Below, piece after piece: positions 52,667 through 63,388 of a stretch of DNA of 64,000 bases; the stretch's first letter is position 1, and each line of letters starts with the position of its first letter. The position numbers and the translations under genes are program-made. Origin of the DNA: Robiginitomaculum sp. (GTDB taxonomy: Bacteria > Pseudomonadota > Alphaproteobacteria > Caulobacterales > Maricaulaceae); contig WFUF01000022.1 in assembly GCA_015485155.1 (NCBI GenBank), positions 1 through 64,000 of the forward strand. The letters run 5' to 3'. Below the pieces are notes generated by a model. That model was given only the letters and a program-made list of their open reading frames with translations, made no database searches and was not told where the DNA came from.

Positions 52667-53550
52667 GCCGCTTCTGATGCATTGCCCTTACCAGGAAGAC
52701 ACGAGCCGCGGAAAAGCTCAGGATGGCTGAATGCGTCCGGGCCGTTAAAAAACTCACGCATTACCGGGACAATTTCTCTGGCCCTGGAAACCATGAATAA
52801 ATGCCCTGCGCCTTTTACTACATATATTTGCGGATACTTTAATGCCATTTTCAACAATTTCACATTGGCCAGCGGGACAATATTGTCCCGATCTCCCGCC
52901 ATGATAAGTACCGGCATTTTCAGAAACGGCAGTAAAGGCAGGCTCGACCAGCCGGAAAACGCCAGCATTTGATAAAAATACCCTCTTGGATGCGGCGGCA
53001 TTAATTCCAAAATGTGCTTATCAGCCTTTTCACTCTCATCGCCATAAAGCGTTTCAAAATTCTTACGCATATAATCAGGATCAATATAGCGTCTGGGATT
53101 GGTCATTTTTGACAAGGCTGACATTTTACCAGGTATCATGGTTACACCTGGTGAAGTAGCTGCCAAAATCAGTTTTCCCACACGCTTTTTATACTGAAAA
53201 GAGAACTGCTGTGCCAGTGCACCACCCCAGCTCACCCCCATTACATCCATATGCTCATAGCCAAAATGATCCATCATTTTACGGGCAAGCTTTGCCATTT
53301 GCCACGGACGATAAGGTAAAAGCGGAGCCGAAGACCTGCCAACACCTGGCACATCAAATGTAACAATATCACGGCGGGTGAACGCCTCACCCAAAGGGGC
53401 TGCCAGTTCCAGGTTGGCCCCAATACCGTTAAAAAACAATAGCGGCCTGACATTGTCATCACCATTACCCAGCCACCTTGCTGTGCGTATTTTATGGCTC
53501 CCGATAACTGGATATCGAATTTCGGGATAGCGCTTTTCGCCAATTGACAT
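52663..53550 (-). CDS. phaZ: Intracellular PHA depolymerase (PhaZ, medium-chain type)
   Basis: A 295-aa alpha/beta hydrolase with LLFFNGIGANLELAAPLG, the nucleophile elbow GVSWGGALAQQFSF, IMAGDRDNIVPL with the Asp, and GAGHLFMVSRA with the His. These segments match the intracellular mcl-PHA depolymerase of pseudomonads more closely than generic hydrolases. It lies 25 bp after the PHA synthase gene, in the same direction. Confidence 0.85.
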   Translation of the reverse strand: MSIGEKRYPEIRYPVIGSHKIRTARWLGNGDDNVRPLLFFNGIGANLELAAPLGEAFTRRDIVTFDVPGVGRSSAPLLPYRPWQMAKLARKMMDHFGYEHMDVMGVSWGGALAQQFSFQYKKRVGKLILAATSPGVTMIPGKMSALSKMTNPRRYIDPDYMRKNFETLYGDESEKADKHILELMPPHPRGYFYQMLAFSGWSSLPLLPFLKMPVLIMAGDRDNIVPLANVKLLKMALKYPQIYVVKGAGHLFMVSRAREIVPVMREFFNGPDAFSHPELFRGSCLPGKGNASEAA

Positions 53551-53575
53551 ATGCTAATTTTGTCCTGTTTTACAA

Positions 53576-55261
53576 TTACTCAAATACATAGGAGCCGGGG
53601 GCTTTTAGTAATGGCGGGTATGACTTTTGCCCCAGTTTCACCGGTGCCTTTTTCTCTTCGCCGGAGCGCTCATGCAGCCATTGCACCCATTCCGGCCACC
53701 AGCTTCCCTCCTGCCTGCTGGCATTTCCCATCCATTCATCGGCAGTTTCGGGCGTTTCGTCTGAGGTAAAATAGCTCGCCTTAGGGTTCCCCGGGGGATT
53801 TATCAGCGATTGAATATGACCTGAATTAGCCAAAACAAACTTAATATTTTTGCTGCCCATCAAGCCAATAGTCCGGTAACAGGCTTTCCACGGAGTGATG
53901 TGATCAGTAGTTCCGGCCACTATGAACAAATCCTGCTTGACCTGCCCCATATCCAGCTCATGGCCGGCAAAACTGGTCGGGCCCGGCGTAACAAACGGCT
54001 TTAAGTGATAAATATCCAGATAATCCGAATGTAATGCCGCTGGCAAATTTGTTGTGTCATTATTCCAGTACAACACATCAAATGGCGGAGGATCCTCGCC
54101 CAGCAGATAATTGTTAACCACATAATTCCAGATCAGATCATTAGGTCGCAGCCATGCAAACACTTTGGCCAGATCGTCACCGGCCAAAATTCCCTTTGAC
54201 TTTGATGCTCGTCTGGCAATTTCGATACTGCGCTGAGAGACAAATACGCCTATTTCTGAGTCAGAAGGATCAGAATCCAGCACGCAAACCTGTAGGGTAA
54301 ATGCATTTACCCGTTTATCACCCTTGGCCGCCATAGCGCTTACAAAACTGGATGCGGTAATACCACCGGAGCAGGCCGCTGTTACGTTTATTTTCTTCTG
54401 ACGAGTGATTTTCATTACTACATCAGAGGCCTCTTCTACGGCCCTGACATAATCCGCCAGCCCCCAGTTGGCATGTTTTTTCGTTGGATTACGCCATGAA
54501 ATTACAAATAACTGAATTCCCTGCGACACCAAATAACGCACTATGCTTTTGTTCGGTGTTAGGTCAGCTACATAAAACTTGTTGATTTGAGGCGGTATCT
54601 GCAACAAGGGAATTTTGCGAACGGTTTTGGTCTTGGGAGCATATTGAATAAGCTCCAGCATTTCATTCCTGAAAATTACGGCCCCTTCAGAAGTCGCAAG
54701 GTTTTTGCCTACCTCAAATGGGCGTTTATCCACCTGACTTGGCATGCCGCCATTGGTGGTAATATCAAAATAAGCGTTTTTCAAACCGCGTATCAAAGAT
54801 ACGCCGCCCGTGGCATAAGCCTGTTTCATTGCAGACGGATTACCAATCAAGGTATTAGTAGGGGCTAGCGCATCCGTAACCATTCCCAGCAAAAATCTGG
54901 CTCTCGCCCGCTCTAGCTCCCCCATTTTCAGGTCCGAGGCCCATTCATCAACTGACTGGCACCATGCCATCCAGTATTGCAATCCTGCACGGTAAAACGG
55001 ATTGCTCTTCCAGACAGGATCCTTAAACCTTCGGTCTTTGGGGTGTGGTTCTAATTCTGATTTTCCACGAATGATTTTGATAGTTTCCTTACCCAACTTA
55101 CCAACATGCCGGACGGTAATCATCGGGCTAGAAATTGATGAGCGCAATAACCCGCCAAGCGCCCGCAATAACTCTTCCTTTGAGATACCGACTATGGAAT
55201 TCATCGTAGAGGGATGATCCATCGCCTCTTTCCCGGCGTACTTAGCTGAATCCTTGACCAT
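53576..55261 (-). CDS. phaC: Poly(3-hydroxyalkanoate) synthase, class II-like
   Basis: A 561-aa polymerase of storage polyester. The nucleophile Cys is in TAACSGGITAS, Asp in TTDHITPWKAC and His in NSGHIQSLINPPGNPKA. Segments WNNDTTNLPAALHSDY and the ending KKAPVKLGQKSYPP resemble the Pseudomonas class II (medium-chain) synthases rather than the usual class I PhaC of alphaproteobacteria. The synthase box reads AACSGG, where class II normally has GACSGG. ATG 55261 follows GGGGAAGC. Confidence 0.87.
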   Translation of the reverse strand: MVKDSAKYAGKEAMDHPSTMNSIVGISKEELLRALGGLLRSSISSPMITVRHVGKLGKETIKIIRGKSELEPHPKDRRFKDPVWKSNPFYRAGLQYWMAWCQSVDEWASDLKMGELERARARFLLGMVTDALAPTNTLIGNPSAMKQAYATGGVSLIRGLKNAYFDITTNGGMPSQVDKRPFEVGKNLATSEGAVIFRNEMLELIQYAPKTKTVRKIPLLQIPPQINKFYVADLTPNKSIVRYLVSQGIQLFVISWRNPTKKHANWGLADYVRAVEEASDVVMKITRQKKINVTAACSGGITASSFVSAMAAKGDKRVNAFTLQVCVLDSDPSDSEIGVFVSQRSIEIARRASKSKGILAGDDLAKVFAWLRPNDLIWNYVVNNYLLGEDPPPFDVLYWNNDTTNLPAALHSDYLDIYHLKPFVTPGPTSFAGHELDMGQVKQDLFIVAGTTDHITPWKACYRTIGLMGSKNIKFVLANSGHIQSLINPPGNPKASYFTSDETPETADEWMGNASRQEGSWWPEWVQWLHERSGEEKKAPVKLGQKSYPPLLKAPGSYVFE

Positions 55262-55412
55262 ATGCTTCCCCTGCTTCGCAAACCATCTGTCATTTTTAAT
55301 TTATTACGCAGATTTTTAGTTTGAGAAGCCGACAATAACGTCTTTTCCGAGCTTTGTCATCTTACAAGACAATAAAGCTAAAGCTGTATTGCCCCGCATA
55401 AGATATGCCAGC

Positions 55413-55489
55413 TGGCGACCCCGGTACGATTCGAACGTACGACCTATTGATTAGAAGTCAATTGCTCTATCCAGCTGAGCTACGGGGCC
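55413..55489 (-). tRNA. tRNA-Arg (anticodon UCU)
   Basis: A 77-nt cloverleaf on the reverse strand with acceptor GGCCCCG/CGGGGTC, D-arm GCTC/GAGC, anticodon arm ATTGA/CTTCTAA/TCAAT (anticodon TCT), T-arm GTACG/TTCGAAT/CGTAC, discriminator G and encoded CCA. The 257 bp to its right, up to the protease gene, hold no gene I can support. Confidence 0.96.
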
Positions 55490-55746
55490 ATAAAAGCAGG
55501 AGCTGTTATTATAGTATTTTTTTTATCGTTTGAACCTAAATTTACATTGGAGATGCAAAAAACATTTCGGCAATTATAATGCTTAAGCCCAAACTCAAAA
55601 TCACGCCCATAGCATTTTAGGTTCAAGATTTCTAAAATTCTCTCTCTAACCTTTGTTTTCTCGCATTTATTCAACCGCAAAACCGCGCGTAAAATAGCCG
55701 CTAGGCGATAGCGCAAATAAAGCTTCCCACTTTTGCTAAAAATGCT

Positions 55747-57165
55747 CTAGCCGCGAATCCGAATTGTGCCCGATACTTCCCGTCCGCCACGCTCTATCCT
55801 TATCGGCCAACGCCAACTGTTCTCTCCGGCACGTATTGCCCGCTTTACATCCTCTACCTGATCAATGCGAACACCATTAAGATCAAGAATAATATCACCG
55901 GGGCGAAGCACGCCATAATATCTGGCCGCAGATCGTGACGGGACATTTAATACCACAACGCCTTTGGCAAACGGATCAAAACTTCTCTCCTCGGCCAAGG
56001 CCGGAGACAAATTGGCAATTTCAGCTCCGCCAAACGGATGAGTTCCCTCAATTCTTGTATTGTTGCGTAAAGGAATTTCTGGTGCAGCGCGGGTTGATAA
56101 CTTCCTTGTTATCTCTTTGCCATCACGAAAAATAGTGATGGGAATTTTTTTGCCAATTTTGTGAATTGCCAATTGAAAGCGTAAGCCCTGTTCCGAGTTT
56201 ATACTTTTGCCATCAATCGCCAATATCACATCACCACGCTTGACCCCGGCTTTGGCAGCGGCACTTTTGGGATAGATCTCAGAAACCAAAGCCCCGCGCG
56301 GGCGATCCAGCCCCAAAGAAGCTGATAAATCGCGATCAATATTTTGCAATCTGGCACCAAACCATGGCCGTACAACCTCACCATCAGCAATCGCAGCTTC
56401 AACCACCCGGCGCACCATTGATGCCGGTATCGCAAACCCAATCCCGTTAGAGCCTCCAGAGCGGGAGAGAATAATTGTATTGACTCCCAGCAGCTTGCCT
56501 TGCATGGAAACCAGCGCTCCACCTGAATTTCCTGGATTGATCGCAGCATCAGTCTGAATAAAAAAGGCATAGTCACTAGCCCCAACATCAGTGCGGGCCG
56601 TGGCCGAAACAATACCAGAAGTTACGGTCTGGCCTACCCCAAATGGATTACCAATAGCTAAAACCAGATCACCCACTTCGGCTTCTTCATCAGGAAATGG
56701 CATGCTTGGCAGAATTTCGCCATCGGTTTTGATACGCAGTACCGCCAAATCAGTTTTTTCATCGGCCAAAAGCAGTTTTGCATCAAATTCACGCCGATCA
56801 GACAGCACTACACGCAATTCATCAGCGCCTTTTACCACATGATTATTGGTAACAATTACACCATCTTCACCAACGATCACTCCGGAGCCAAGGGATTGCT
56901 GTACCCGTTCCTGTGGCCCAAAAATCCCAGGTCCAAACATGCGCTCGAATAAGGAGCCACTAAATCCACTGCCTGCCGTTTGCACGGTTCGTTTAGAATA
57001 GACATTAACCACCGCCGGCGCTGCCTCGCGGACAATTGGTGCGTAGCTTAATTGTATTTGTGCTTGATCAATTGGAATTTGCCGCAAAGCATCAGCATGA
57101 GCTTTGCCCGACAATAAAACCAACGCCAACACAATAAACAGATTTATAGCTTTCATGAATGACAT
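55747..57165 (-). CDS. Do-like periplasmic serine protease (DegP/DegQ family)
   Basis: A 472-aa HtrA-type protease/chaperone. The signal peptide is MKAINLFIVLALVLLSGKAHA. The trypsin-like domain carries the His in IVTNNHVVKGADE, the Asp in DEKTDLAVLRI and the Ser in INPGNSGGALV. Two PDZ domains follow (GALVSEIYPKSAAAKAGVKRGDVILAIDG and VVVLNVPSRSAARYYGVLRPGDIILDLNG). ATG 57165 follows GGAGAAAG. It lies downstream of the ribosomal operon but is separated from it by a strong terminator. Confidence 0.94.
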   Translation of the reverse strand: MSFMKAINLFIVLALVLLSGKAHADALRQIPIDQAQIQLSYAPIVREAAPAVVNVYSKRTVQTAGSGFSGSLFERMFGPGIFGPQERVQQSLGSGVIVGEDGVIVTNNHVVKGADELRVVLSDRREFDAKLLLADEKTDLAVLRIKTDGEILPSMPFPDEEAEVGDLVLAIGNPFGVGQTVTSGIVSATARTDVGASDYAFFIQTDAAINPGNSGGALVSMQGKLLGVNTIILSRSGGSNGIGFAIPASMVRRVVEAAIADGEVVRPWFGARLQNIDRDLSASLGLDRPRGALVSEIYPKSAAAKAGVKRGDVILAIDGKSINSEQGLRFQLAIHKIGKKIPITIFRDGKEITRKLSTRAAPEIPLRNNTRIEGTHPFGGAEIANLSPALAEERSFDPFAKGVVVLNVPSRSAARYYGVLRPGDIILDLNGVRIDQVEDVKRAIRAGENSWRWPIRIERGGREVSGTIRIRG

Positions 57166-57227
57166 TTCGTAGCTTTCTCCGGCAAAATCAAGGCAGAAAC
57201 ACAAGCGTAACCAAATTGTAATCAAAC

Positions 57228-57259
57228 AAAACCGCCCGGCACAGATACCGGGCGGTTTT
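57228..57259 (-). terminator. Intrinsic terminator after rplQ
   Basis: Perfect 12-bp inverted repeat AAAACCGCCCGG (57228-57239) and CCGGGCGGTTTT (57248-57259) around an 8-nt loop, with a T-rich run (TTTTGTTTG) on the minus strand. It lies 31 bp after the rplQ stop and ends the alpha operon. The symmetric A/T tails would also allow it to work on the plus strand. Confidence 0.9.
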
Positions 57260-57289
57260 AATTTTCATCAATACGGAACAAAGTCAGAC

Positions 57290-57709
57290 TCAGCCTTCAG
57301 CAGCTTCCTCAGCGGCCAGTCTTTCACGATCACCTTTACCTTTGGCTTCGACATCACGATCCACCAGCTCGATAACTGCCAGCGGCGCATTATCACCAAA
57401 GCGAAACCCGGCCTTTAGAACCCGAGTATATCCACCCTGCCGATCCTTATAGCGCTCACCCATTATGGCAAATAATTTTTTGACAGCCTCTTCATCGCGG
57501 ATTTTGGAAATAGCGCGACGACGTGAAGCCAGATCACCCTTTTTGGCCAAAGTGATCAACTTATCCACAATTGGCTTTAGCTCTTTGGCCTTGGGCAAGG
57601 TGGTTGTGATCTGCTCATGGGTGATGAGTGACGCAGCCATATTGGCAAACATTGCTTTGCGGTGCGAATGAGTGCGATTGAGTTTGCGGTGGGCAAATCC
57701 GTGTCGCAT
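57290..57709 (-). CDS. rplQ: 50S ribosomal protein L17
   Basis: A 139-aa large-subunit protein with [29 protein letters not shown] at the start. It is last in the alpha operon, after rpoA, and is followed by the terminator at 57228-57259. The tail is acidic ([10 protein letters not shown]). Confidence 0.98.
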   Translation of the reverse strand: MRHGFAHRKLNRTHSHRKAMFANMAASLITHEQITTTLPKAKELKPIVDKLITLAKKGDLASRRRAISKIRDEEAVKKLFAIMGERYKDRQGGYTRVLKAGFRFGDNAPLAVIELVDRDVEAKGKGDRERLAAEEAAEG

Positions 57710-57757
57710 GTGAATTCTCCTAGCGTTGCCGCCCCTTAAAACAGCAGGGCGGTTAAA

Positions 57758-58774
57758 TTAAATCAGGTCTTCAAACTTTTTAGCAAGCTCTTCAATGTTC
57801 TCAGGCGGCCAGCTTGGGGCATCCATGCCCAGATGCAAACCCAAACCAGACAATACTTCCTTGATCTCGTTCAAAGACTTGCGACCAAAGTTCGGAGTGC
57901 GCAGCATCTCTGCTTCGGATTTTAGGATCAGATCACCAATGTAGACAATATTATCATTCTTCAGGCAATTTGCCGAACGAACTGACAACTCCAATTCATC
58001 AACTTTTTTGAGCAGTGTTGGATTGAAATCCAATGGCTGCGAATCAGCAGATGACTTATCATCTTCGGGTTCTTCAAAATTGATGAATACCTGAAACTGA
58101 TCCTGCAAGATGCGCGCAGCAAATGCTACCGCATCTTCCGGAGTGACCGATCCATCAGTAACTACATCCAAAATCAACCGGTCGTAATCCAGAACCTGAC
58201 CATCTCTGGCATTTTCAACTGTATAGGAAACCCGCTTTACCGGAGAAAACAGGCTGTCAATTGCAACCAGACCAATCGGCGCATCTTCAGGGCGGTTCTT
58301 GTCAGCAGGCACATAACCCTTGCCGTTACCTACTGTAAACTCCATGCGGATTTCCGCACCATCATCAAGCGTACAAAGTACATGATCCTTGTTCAGAATA
58401 TCAATATCGGCAGTTTCTTCGATCATGCCAGCGGTAACTTCACAAGGGCCGGTTGCCTTTAGAACCACCCGACGCGAGCCTTCAACATGCAATTTCAGGG
58501 CAATTTTTTTGATATTCAGGACAATGTCCGTCACATCTTCGCGCACCCCTTGAATTGATGAAAACTCATGCACAACACCATCAATTTGAACAGCCGTAAC
58601 AGCCGAACCCTGCAAGGAGGATAACAGAACCCTGCGAAGAGCATTACCGATTGTTGTGCCAAAACCACGCTCCAGCGGCTCAGCAATAATCTTTGCGCGA
58701 TAAGTTCCATCACCCTTCGGCTCAATGACCGGTTTCATTGGGTGGATAAGTTCCTGCCAATTTTTTTCCAGCAT
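57758..58774 (-). CDS. rpoA: RNA polymerase alpha subunit
   Basis: A 338-aa subunit. The N-terminal dimerisation domain has [25 protein letters not shown]. The C-terminal domain (residues about 250-325) has [21 protein letters not shown] and [15 protein letters not shown] 58774 (MLEKNWQEL) is chosen since it matches the alphaproteobacterial start and has AAGGA upstream; the open frame continues upstream into the rpsK end. Confidence 0.98.
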   Translation of the reverse strand: MLEKNWQELIHPMKPVIEPKGDGTYRAKIIAEPLERGFGTTIGNALRRVLLSSLQGSAVTAVQIDGVVHEFSSIQGVREDVTDIVLNIKKIALKLHVEGSRRVVLKATGPCEVTAGMIEETADIDILNKDHVLCTLDDGAEIRMEFTVGNGKGYVPADKNRPEDAPIGLVAIDSLFSPVKRVSYTVENARDGQVLDYDRLILDVVTDGSVTPEDAVAFAARILQDQFQVFINFEEPEDDKSSADSQPLDFNPTLLKKVDELELSVRSANCLKNDNIVYIGDLILKSEAEMLRTPNFGRKSLNEIKEVLSGLGLHLGMDAPSWPPENIEELAKKFEDLI

Positions 58775-58839
58775 TTGGCTGATCCTTCCATTTGACAATC
58801 CAGACGCAATCCGCAGCGTCTGATCATCGTTAAAATAAT

Positions 58840-59235
58840 TTATACGCGGCGGCGTTTCGGCGGACGACATCCATTGTGTGGAATAGGCGTTACGTCGCGA
58901 ATGGTTGTGATGGTAAAGCCGATTGACTGCAAGGCACGTAGCGCTGACTCACGACCGGAACCGGGCCCGCAAACATTGACTTCCAACGTTTTCATACCAT
59001 GCTCCTGGGCCTTTTTGCCAGCATCTTCCGCCGCCATCTGGGCCGCAAAAGGCGTTGACTTGCGCGAACCCTTAAAACCCATCGTTCCAGCCGTTGACCA
59101 GGCAATCGTGTTGCCCTGAGCATCGGTGATGGTAATGATGGTATTGTTAAACGTCGCACTTACATGAGCGACACCCGAAGTGATGTTCTTGCGATCAGCG
59201 CGACGGACGCGGGATGCGGTAGGTTCTTTTGCCAT
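58840..59235 (-). CDS. rpsK: 30S ribosomal protein S11
   Basis: A 131-aa platform protein with [22 protein letters not shown] and the C-terminal [19 protein letters not shown]. It lies between rpsM and rpoA. Confidence 0.98.
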   Translation of the reverse strand: MAKEPTASRVRRADRKNITSGVAHVSATFNNTIITITDAQGNTIAWSTAGTMGFKGSRKSTPFAAQMAAEDAGKKAQEHGMKTLEVNVCGPGSGRESALRALQSIGFTITTIRDVTPIPHNGCRPPKRRRV

Positions 59236-59247
59236 GCTTAGCTTTCC

Positions 59248-59616
59248 CTATTTCTTCTTGCCAGCAATGGCCCGGGCTGGGCCTTTGCGAGTGCGAGCAT
59301 TCGTATGAGTGCGCTGTCCACGAACAGGAAGCCCTCTACGATGGCGCAAACCTCGATAATTACCCAGATCCATCAAACGCTTGATGTTCATCGAGGTTTC
59401 ACGTCGCAAGTCACCTTCGACCTTGTAATCACGGTCAATGGTTTCGCGAATTGCAAGCGTTTCTGCATCCGTCAAATCACTGACTCGGCGCTCTGCTGCA
59501 ATATTATTTTTTTCGCAAATGTCCTTTGCACCCGCAGGACCAATCCCGTGAATGTAAGTCAATGCAATTACGACCCGTTTACTGGTCGGAATGTTTACAC
59601 CGGCGATACGTGCCAA
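59248..59616 (-). CDS. rpsM: 30S ribosomal protein S13
   Basis: A 122-aa head protein with [23 protein letters not shown] and the signature [22 protein letters not shown] 137-bp gap separates it from adk upstream, so an internal promoter for rpsM-rpsK-rpoA-rplQ is possible. Confidence 0.98.
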   Translation of the reverse strand: MARIAGVNIPTSKRVVIALTYIHGIGPAGAKDICEKNNIAAERRVSDLTDAETLAIRETIDRDYKVEGDLRRETSMNIKRLMDLGNYRGLRHRRGLPVRGQRTHTNARTRKGPARAIAGKKK

Positions 59617-59753
59617 GATGCTTCCTCCATATCAAAACCGCAAGAACAAACACCCCGATCACCTCCGTGGCGCCGGGTATGCCTTAATCCTCTCGCGGGA
59701 GGCGCTTTTATAACTGTACAAGGCGTTGCGTCAACTGCCAGACAGCGATAAAT

Positions 59754-60320
59754 TCACCCTCCATCCAGCACATGGGCAACGCTAAGGGCGACCTCATCGA
59801 TTGCACACATGCCATCCACTTCCTTTAACAACCCCTTATCTGCATAATATGGCAGTAACGGAGCCGTTTGCTTATTATATGTCCCAAGACGAACCTGGAA
59901 TGATTCCGGATTGTCATCCTTGCGACCTTGTTCTTTGAAACGAACAGTAATTCGCTTCAAAAGAGCTTCGTCATCAACAACCAGCCGAATCACCGCATCC
60001 AGTTTCATCGACTTGTCATTCAAAAGCTTGTCCAGTGCCTCCGCCTGCTCAACGGTGCGCGGAAACCCGTCAAAAATAAAACCGGACGCATCCGGGTTTG
60101 CATCAATATTGCCTGCAATCATTGCGCAAACAATTTCATCGGAAACCAGATCGCCAGCCTTGATGATTGCTTCCACCTGTTGCCCAATAGCTGATGATGC
60201 AGCTATTTCTGCCCGCAACATGTCCCCGGTGGACAACTGAACCAGCCCGCGATCCTGTACCAGACGTTTGGCCTGTGTGCCCTTACCGGCACCTGGAGGC
60301 CCAAAGATCACTAAATTCAT
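59754..60320 (-). CDS. adk: Adenylate kinase
   Basis: A 188-aa short-form kinase with P-loop FGPPGAGKGTQA, FDGFPRTVEQA and the short lid (EQGRKDDNPESFQVRL) lacking the zinc-Cys insertion. It overlaps secY by 4 nt. Confidence 0.97.
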   Translation of the reverse strand: MNLVIFGPPGAGKGTQAKRLVQDRGLVQLSTGDMLRAEIAASSAIGQQVEAIIKAGDLVSDEIVCAMIAGNIDANPDASGFIFDGFPRTVEQAEALDKLLNDKSMKLDAVIRLVVDDEALLKRITVRFKEQGRKDDNPESFQVRLGTYNKQTAPLLPYYADKGLLKEVDGMCAIDEVALSVAHVLDGG

Positions 60321-61648
60321 CTGCGCCGACCTCGCATGCGTGATTTCTTGATCAATCCCTCATACTGATGGGCAACCAGGTGCGACTGAATCTGCGCAAC
60401 CGTATCCATAGTCACCGAAACCACAATCAGGATCGAAGTGCCACCCAGATAATAAGGAACCGCATATGCGTTCATAATAACAACAGGCATCAAACAAACC
60501 AGTGTCAAATAGAGAGCACCAATAGTAGTAAGGCGTGTCAATACATAATCCAGATAGGCTGCGGTGCGTTCTCCGGGACGAATTCCCGGCAAAAACCCGC
60601 CGTTCTTGCGCAAATTATCAGCGGTTTCTTGCGGATTAAACACAATGGAAGTGTAAAAGAAAGCAAAGAAAATAATGCCTACAGCATAAACAATCATGTA
60701 AAGCGGCTTGCCATTTCCAAGTTCAGCCACCACTACGCGCAACCATTCGGGGCCAGACTGGGAGGAAAACCCGGCCAATGTGGCAGGAAGCAACAAAAGA
60801 GAAGAGGCAAAAATCGGCGGGATCACGCCCGGAGTATTTAATTTTAGCGGTAAAAAGCTGCTATCGCCGCCCATCATTTTATTGCCATGCTGACGTTTGG
60901 GGTATTGGATCAGCAAACGACGCTGTGAACGCTCAACAAATACGATGAACAAGATTACACCAACAGCCAACACAAACAAAACAAGCAGTGCAATAGGAGC
61001 CAAAGATCCTTGTTGGGCCATCTGCAGGGTTTGCACAACAGCACCGGGTAAAGCGGCCACAATACCTGCGAAAATGATAAGTGAAATACCATTACCCACG
61101 CCACGAGCGGTAATTTGCTCACCCAGCCACATCAGGAACATGGTACCGCTAACCAGTGTAATCACGCTTGAAGCCCGAAAGAACCAACCCGGATCAATCA
61201 CCACCCCCGGTGAATTTTCCAGACCAATGGCAATGGAAAATGACTGCACAATCGCCAGTACAACGGTTAAATAACGGGTATATTGATTCAGGGTTTTGCG
61301 CCCGGTCTCACCTTCTTTTTTCAATGCCATCAAAGACGGCACCGTTGCTTGCATCAATTGCATAATAATAGATGCGGAAATGTAAGGCATAACCGTAAGC
61401 GTAAATACCGCAAGACGGCCCACTGCCCCTCCTGAAAACGTATTGATCATGCCCAACAGGCCGTTGGACTGGTTTTCAAAAATCTGCGCATATGCTTCGA
61501 TATTGATGCCAGGCATTGGAATATAGGTTCCAAGCCTGTAGACAACCAGTGCAATTATCGTAAACCAAATTCGCTGTTGCAGCTCCTTGGCCTTACTAAA
61601 AGCGCCAAAGTTCATATTGGCAGCAAGTTGTTCCGCAGCTGAAGCCAT
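60317..61648 (-). CDS. secY: Preprotein translocase subunit SecY
   Basis: A 443-aa channel with ten membrane segments. Signatures are YRLGTYIPMPGI, the plug-region FSGGAVGRLAVFTLTVMPYISASIIMQL, and the cytoplasmic KRQHGNKMMGG and IRPGERTAAYL loops. It lies between rplO and adk as in most alphaproteobacteria. Confidence 0.98.
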   Translation of the reverse strand: MASAAEQLAANMNFGAFSKAKELQQRIWFTIIALVVYRLGTYIPMPGINIEAYAQIFENQSNGLLGMINTFSGGAVGRLAVFTLTVMPYISASIIMQLMQATVPSLMALKKEGETGRKTLNQYTRYLTVVLAIVQSFSIAIGLENSPGVVIDPGWFFRASSVITLVSGTMFLMWLGEQITARGVGNGISLIIFAGIVAALPGAVVQTLQMAQQGSLAPIALLVLFVLAVGVILFIVFVERSQRRLLIQYPKRQHGNKMMGGDSSFLPLKLNTPGVIPPIFASSLLLLPATLAGFSSQSGPEWLRVVVAELGNGKPLYMIVYAVGIIFFAFFYTSIVFNPQETADNLRKNGGFLPGIRPGERTAAYLDYVLTRLTTIGALYLTLVCLMPVVIMNAYAVPYYLGGTSILIVVSVTMDTVAQIQSHLVAHQYEGLIKKSRMRGRRR

Positions 61649-61699
61649 AATAACGCCGGTTCCTTACACCTTATTCACTCAAAATCCGCCCACAACGCG

Positions 61700-62182
61700 T
61701 CAGCCCTTTGTCTCAGCGGGCTTTGCCTCTGGCAGATTTACCTTGCCACCGGCTTTTTCAACGGCTGCGATAGCAGCGGCAGTTGCACCGGCAACACTGA
61801 TCTCTATTTTGGCCTTCAACTCACCTTTTGCAAGCAGGCGAACACCATCTAATTCGCGACGGATCACACCAGCAGCAACCAATGCCTTGCCGTCTATGGG
61901 CTTTTTGGCATCAATTTTTTTTGCATCAATGGCAATTTGCAACCGGCCAATGTTAACTTCGGCCCAGCGTGCGCGATTTGGTTTATTAAAGCCACGTTTA
62001 GGCAAACGCATATGCAGTGGCATTTGACCACCCTCAAAACCGTTGATCGCAACACCGGAACGAGACTTTTGCCCCTTCATACCGCGACCGGCAGTTTTGC
62101 CCTTGCCAGAGCCGGGGCCACGGCCAAGACGTTTGGCAGTCCGGTTAGAGCCGGGATTGTCGGATAATTCGTTCAAACGCAT
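61700..62182 (-). CDS. rplO: 50S ribosomal protein L15
   Basis: A 160-aa protein with [41 protein letters not shown]-type N-terminus (Gly/Lys-rich, residues 1-45) and [17 protein letters not shown]. An Ala/Lys-rich C-terminus follows. Confidence 0.97.
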   Translation of the reverse strand: MRLNELSDNPGSNRTAKRLGRGPGSGKGKTAGRGMKGQKSRSGVAINGFEGGQMPLHMRLPKRGFNKPNRARWAEVNIGRLQIAIDAKKIDAKKPIDGKALVAAGVIRRELDGVRLLAKGELKAKIEISVAGATAAAIAAVEKAGGKVNLPEAKPAETKG

Positions 62183-62223
62183 CTTATTCTCTCCGCAGGC
62201 AGCCTATTGACCAGCCCAATCGT

Positions 62224-62415
62224 TTAATCTTTTACAATCTCGACCATGTGCGAGATCTTGTTAATCATACCGCGAACAGAAGGAGTATCCTCCAGAACAC
62301 GGGTTCTGCCGATTTTACCTAAGCCCAGTCCAACCAGAGTTGCCCGCTGATCTTGCGGGCGCCTGATGGCAGAACCAGTTTGACGAACGGTAATGGTTTT
62401 TTTTGCTTTAGCCAT
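62224..62415 (-). CDS. rpmD: 50S ribosomal protein L30
   Basis: A 63-aa protein ([46 protein letters not shown]). ATG 62415 (MAKAKKTI) is taken over an upstream frame start at 62439 that overlaps the rpsE end by more. Confidence 0.96.
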   Translation of the reverse strand: MAKAKKTITVRQTGSAIRRPQDQRATLVGLGLGKIGRTRVLEDTPSVRGMINKISHMVEIVKD

Positions 62416-62428
62416 AATCTTTCTCTTC

Positions 62429-63010
62429 TCAGGCTTCACTGTTTATTGCGTCTGGGGCGCTGGCGCCATCTTGACGACGAGCCACCAGATCAGACACTTT
62501 TTTACCGCGCTTGGCAGCAACACCACGAGGGCTGTTTTGCTCTCTTAGTGCATTTAGTGTCGCCTGAACCATATTATATGGATTGGATGAACCCTGACTT
62601 TTGGCAACAATGTCCTGAACCCCAAGACATTCAAACACGGCGCGCATCGGCCCACCGGCGATAATACCAATACCTGGAGGAGCTGCCCGCAGTAAAACCT
62701 TGCCAGATCCATGACGACCCTTACTGTCATGGTGCAAGGTGCGCCCTTCACGCAAAGGAACCCGGATCAGGGTCTTCTTGGCAACTTCAGTGGCTTTACG
62801 GATTGCCTCTGGAACCTCACGGGCTTTGCCGTGTCCATAACCAACCCGGCCATTTTGGTCGCCAACAACGACCAGAGCCGCAAAACTCATGCGTCTGCCA
62901 CCTTTGACGGTTGCCGCAACCCGGTTGATGAATACCAGCTTGTCGATAAACTCGTCACGTTCTTCTTCATTACGCCGCTTGCGGCCTTTGTTTTCGTTTG
63001 CACGTGCCAT
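62429..63010 (-). CDS. rpsE: 30S ribosomal protein S5
   Basis: A 193-aa protein with [43 protein letters not shown] and [22 protein letters not shown]. It has short alphaproteobacterial N- and C-terminal extensions. Confidence 0.98.
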   Translation of the reverse strand: MARANENKGRKRRNEEERDEFIDKLVFINRVAATVKGGRRMSFAALVVVGDQNGRVGYGHGKAREVPEAIRKATEVAKKTLIRVPLREGRTLHHDSKGRHGSGKVLLRAAPPGIGIIAGGPMRAVFECLGVQDIVAKSQGSSNPYNMVQATLNALREQNSPRGVAAKRGKKVSDLVARRQDGASAPDAINSEA

Positions 63011-63022
63011 TTGTACGGCCCC

Positions 63023-63385
63023 CTAAAACTGTAGACCAGCGTCACGCGCGGCATCTGCCAACGCTTTAACGCGACCATGATAGATGTAACCACCGCGATC
63101 AAAGACCACTTTTTCTACACCTGCTTTTTTTGCACGCTTGGCAATCAAACTGCCAACCTCGCTTGCTGCCTTGATGTTACCGGTTGACTTGGCTGCTTTT
63201 GCCACATCCTTTTCCAAAGATGAAGCATGAGCCAGGGTTGTACCATTGGCATCATCAATTAACTGCACATAAATATATTTATTCGAGCGAAATACTGACA
63301 GGCGCGGACGACCATTTGCCAGCTTTTTCAGGCGCGTACGAGAGCGCATAGCGCGCCGAGCATGAGTTTTTCTTGTATTTTTCAT
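63023..63385 (-). CDS. rplR: 50S ribosomal protein L18
   Basis: A 120-aa 5S rRNA-binding protein with [20 protein letters not shown] and the C-terminal [28 protein letters not shown]. Confidence 0.98.
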   Translation of the reverse strand: MKNTRKTHARRAMRSRTRLKKLANGRPRLSVFRSNKYIYVQLIDDANGTTLAHASSLEKDVAKAAKSTGNIKAASEVGSLIAKRAKKAGVEKVVFDRGGYIYHGRVKALADAARDAGLQF

Positions 63386-63388
63386 GGC

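Noticed and set aside
55480-55716. 78-codon minus-strand frame between tRNA-Arg and the protease
   Set aside because: It runs into the tRNA, lacks a ribosome site and has no recognisable domain; treated as non-coding.
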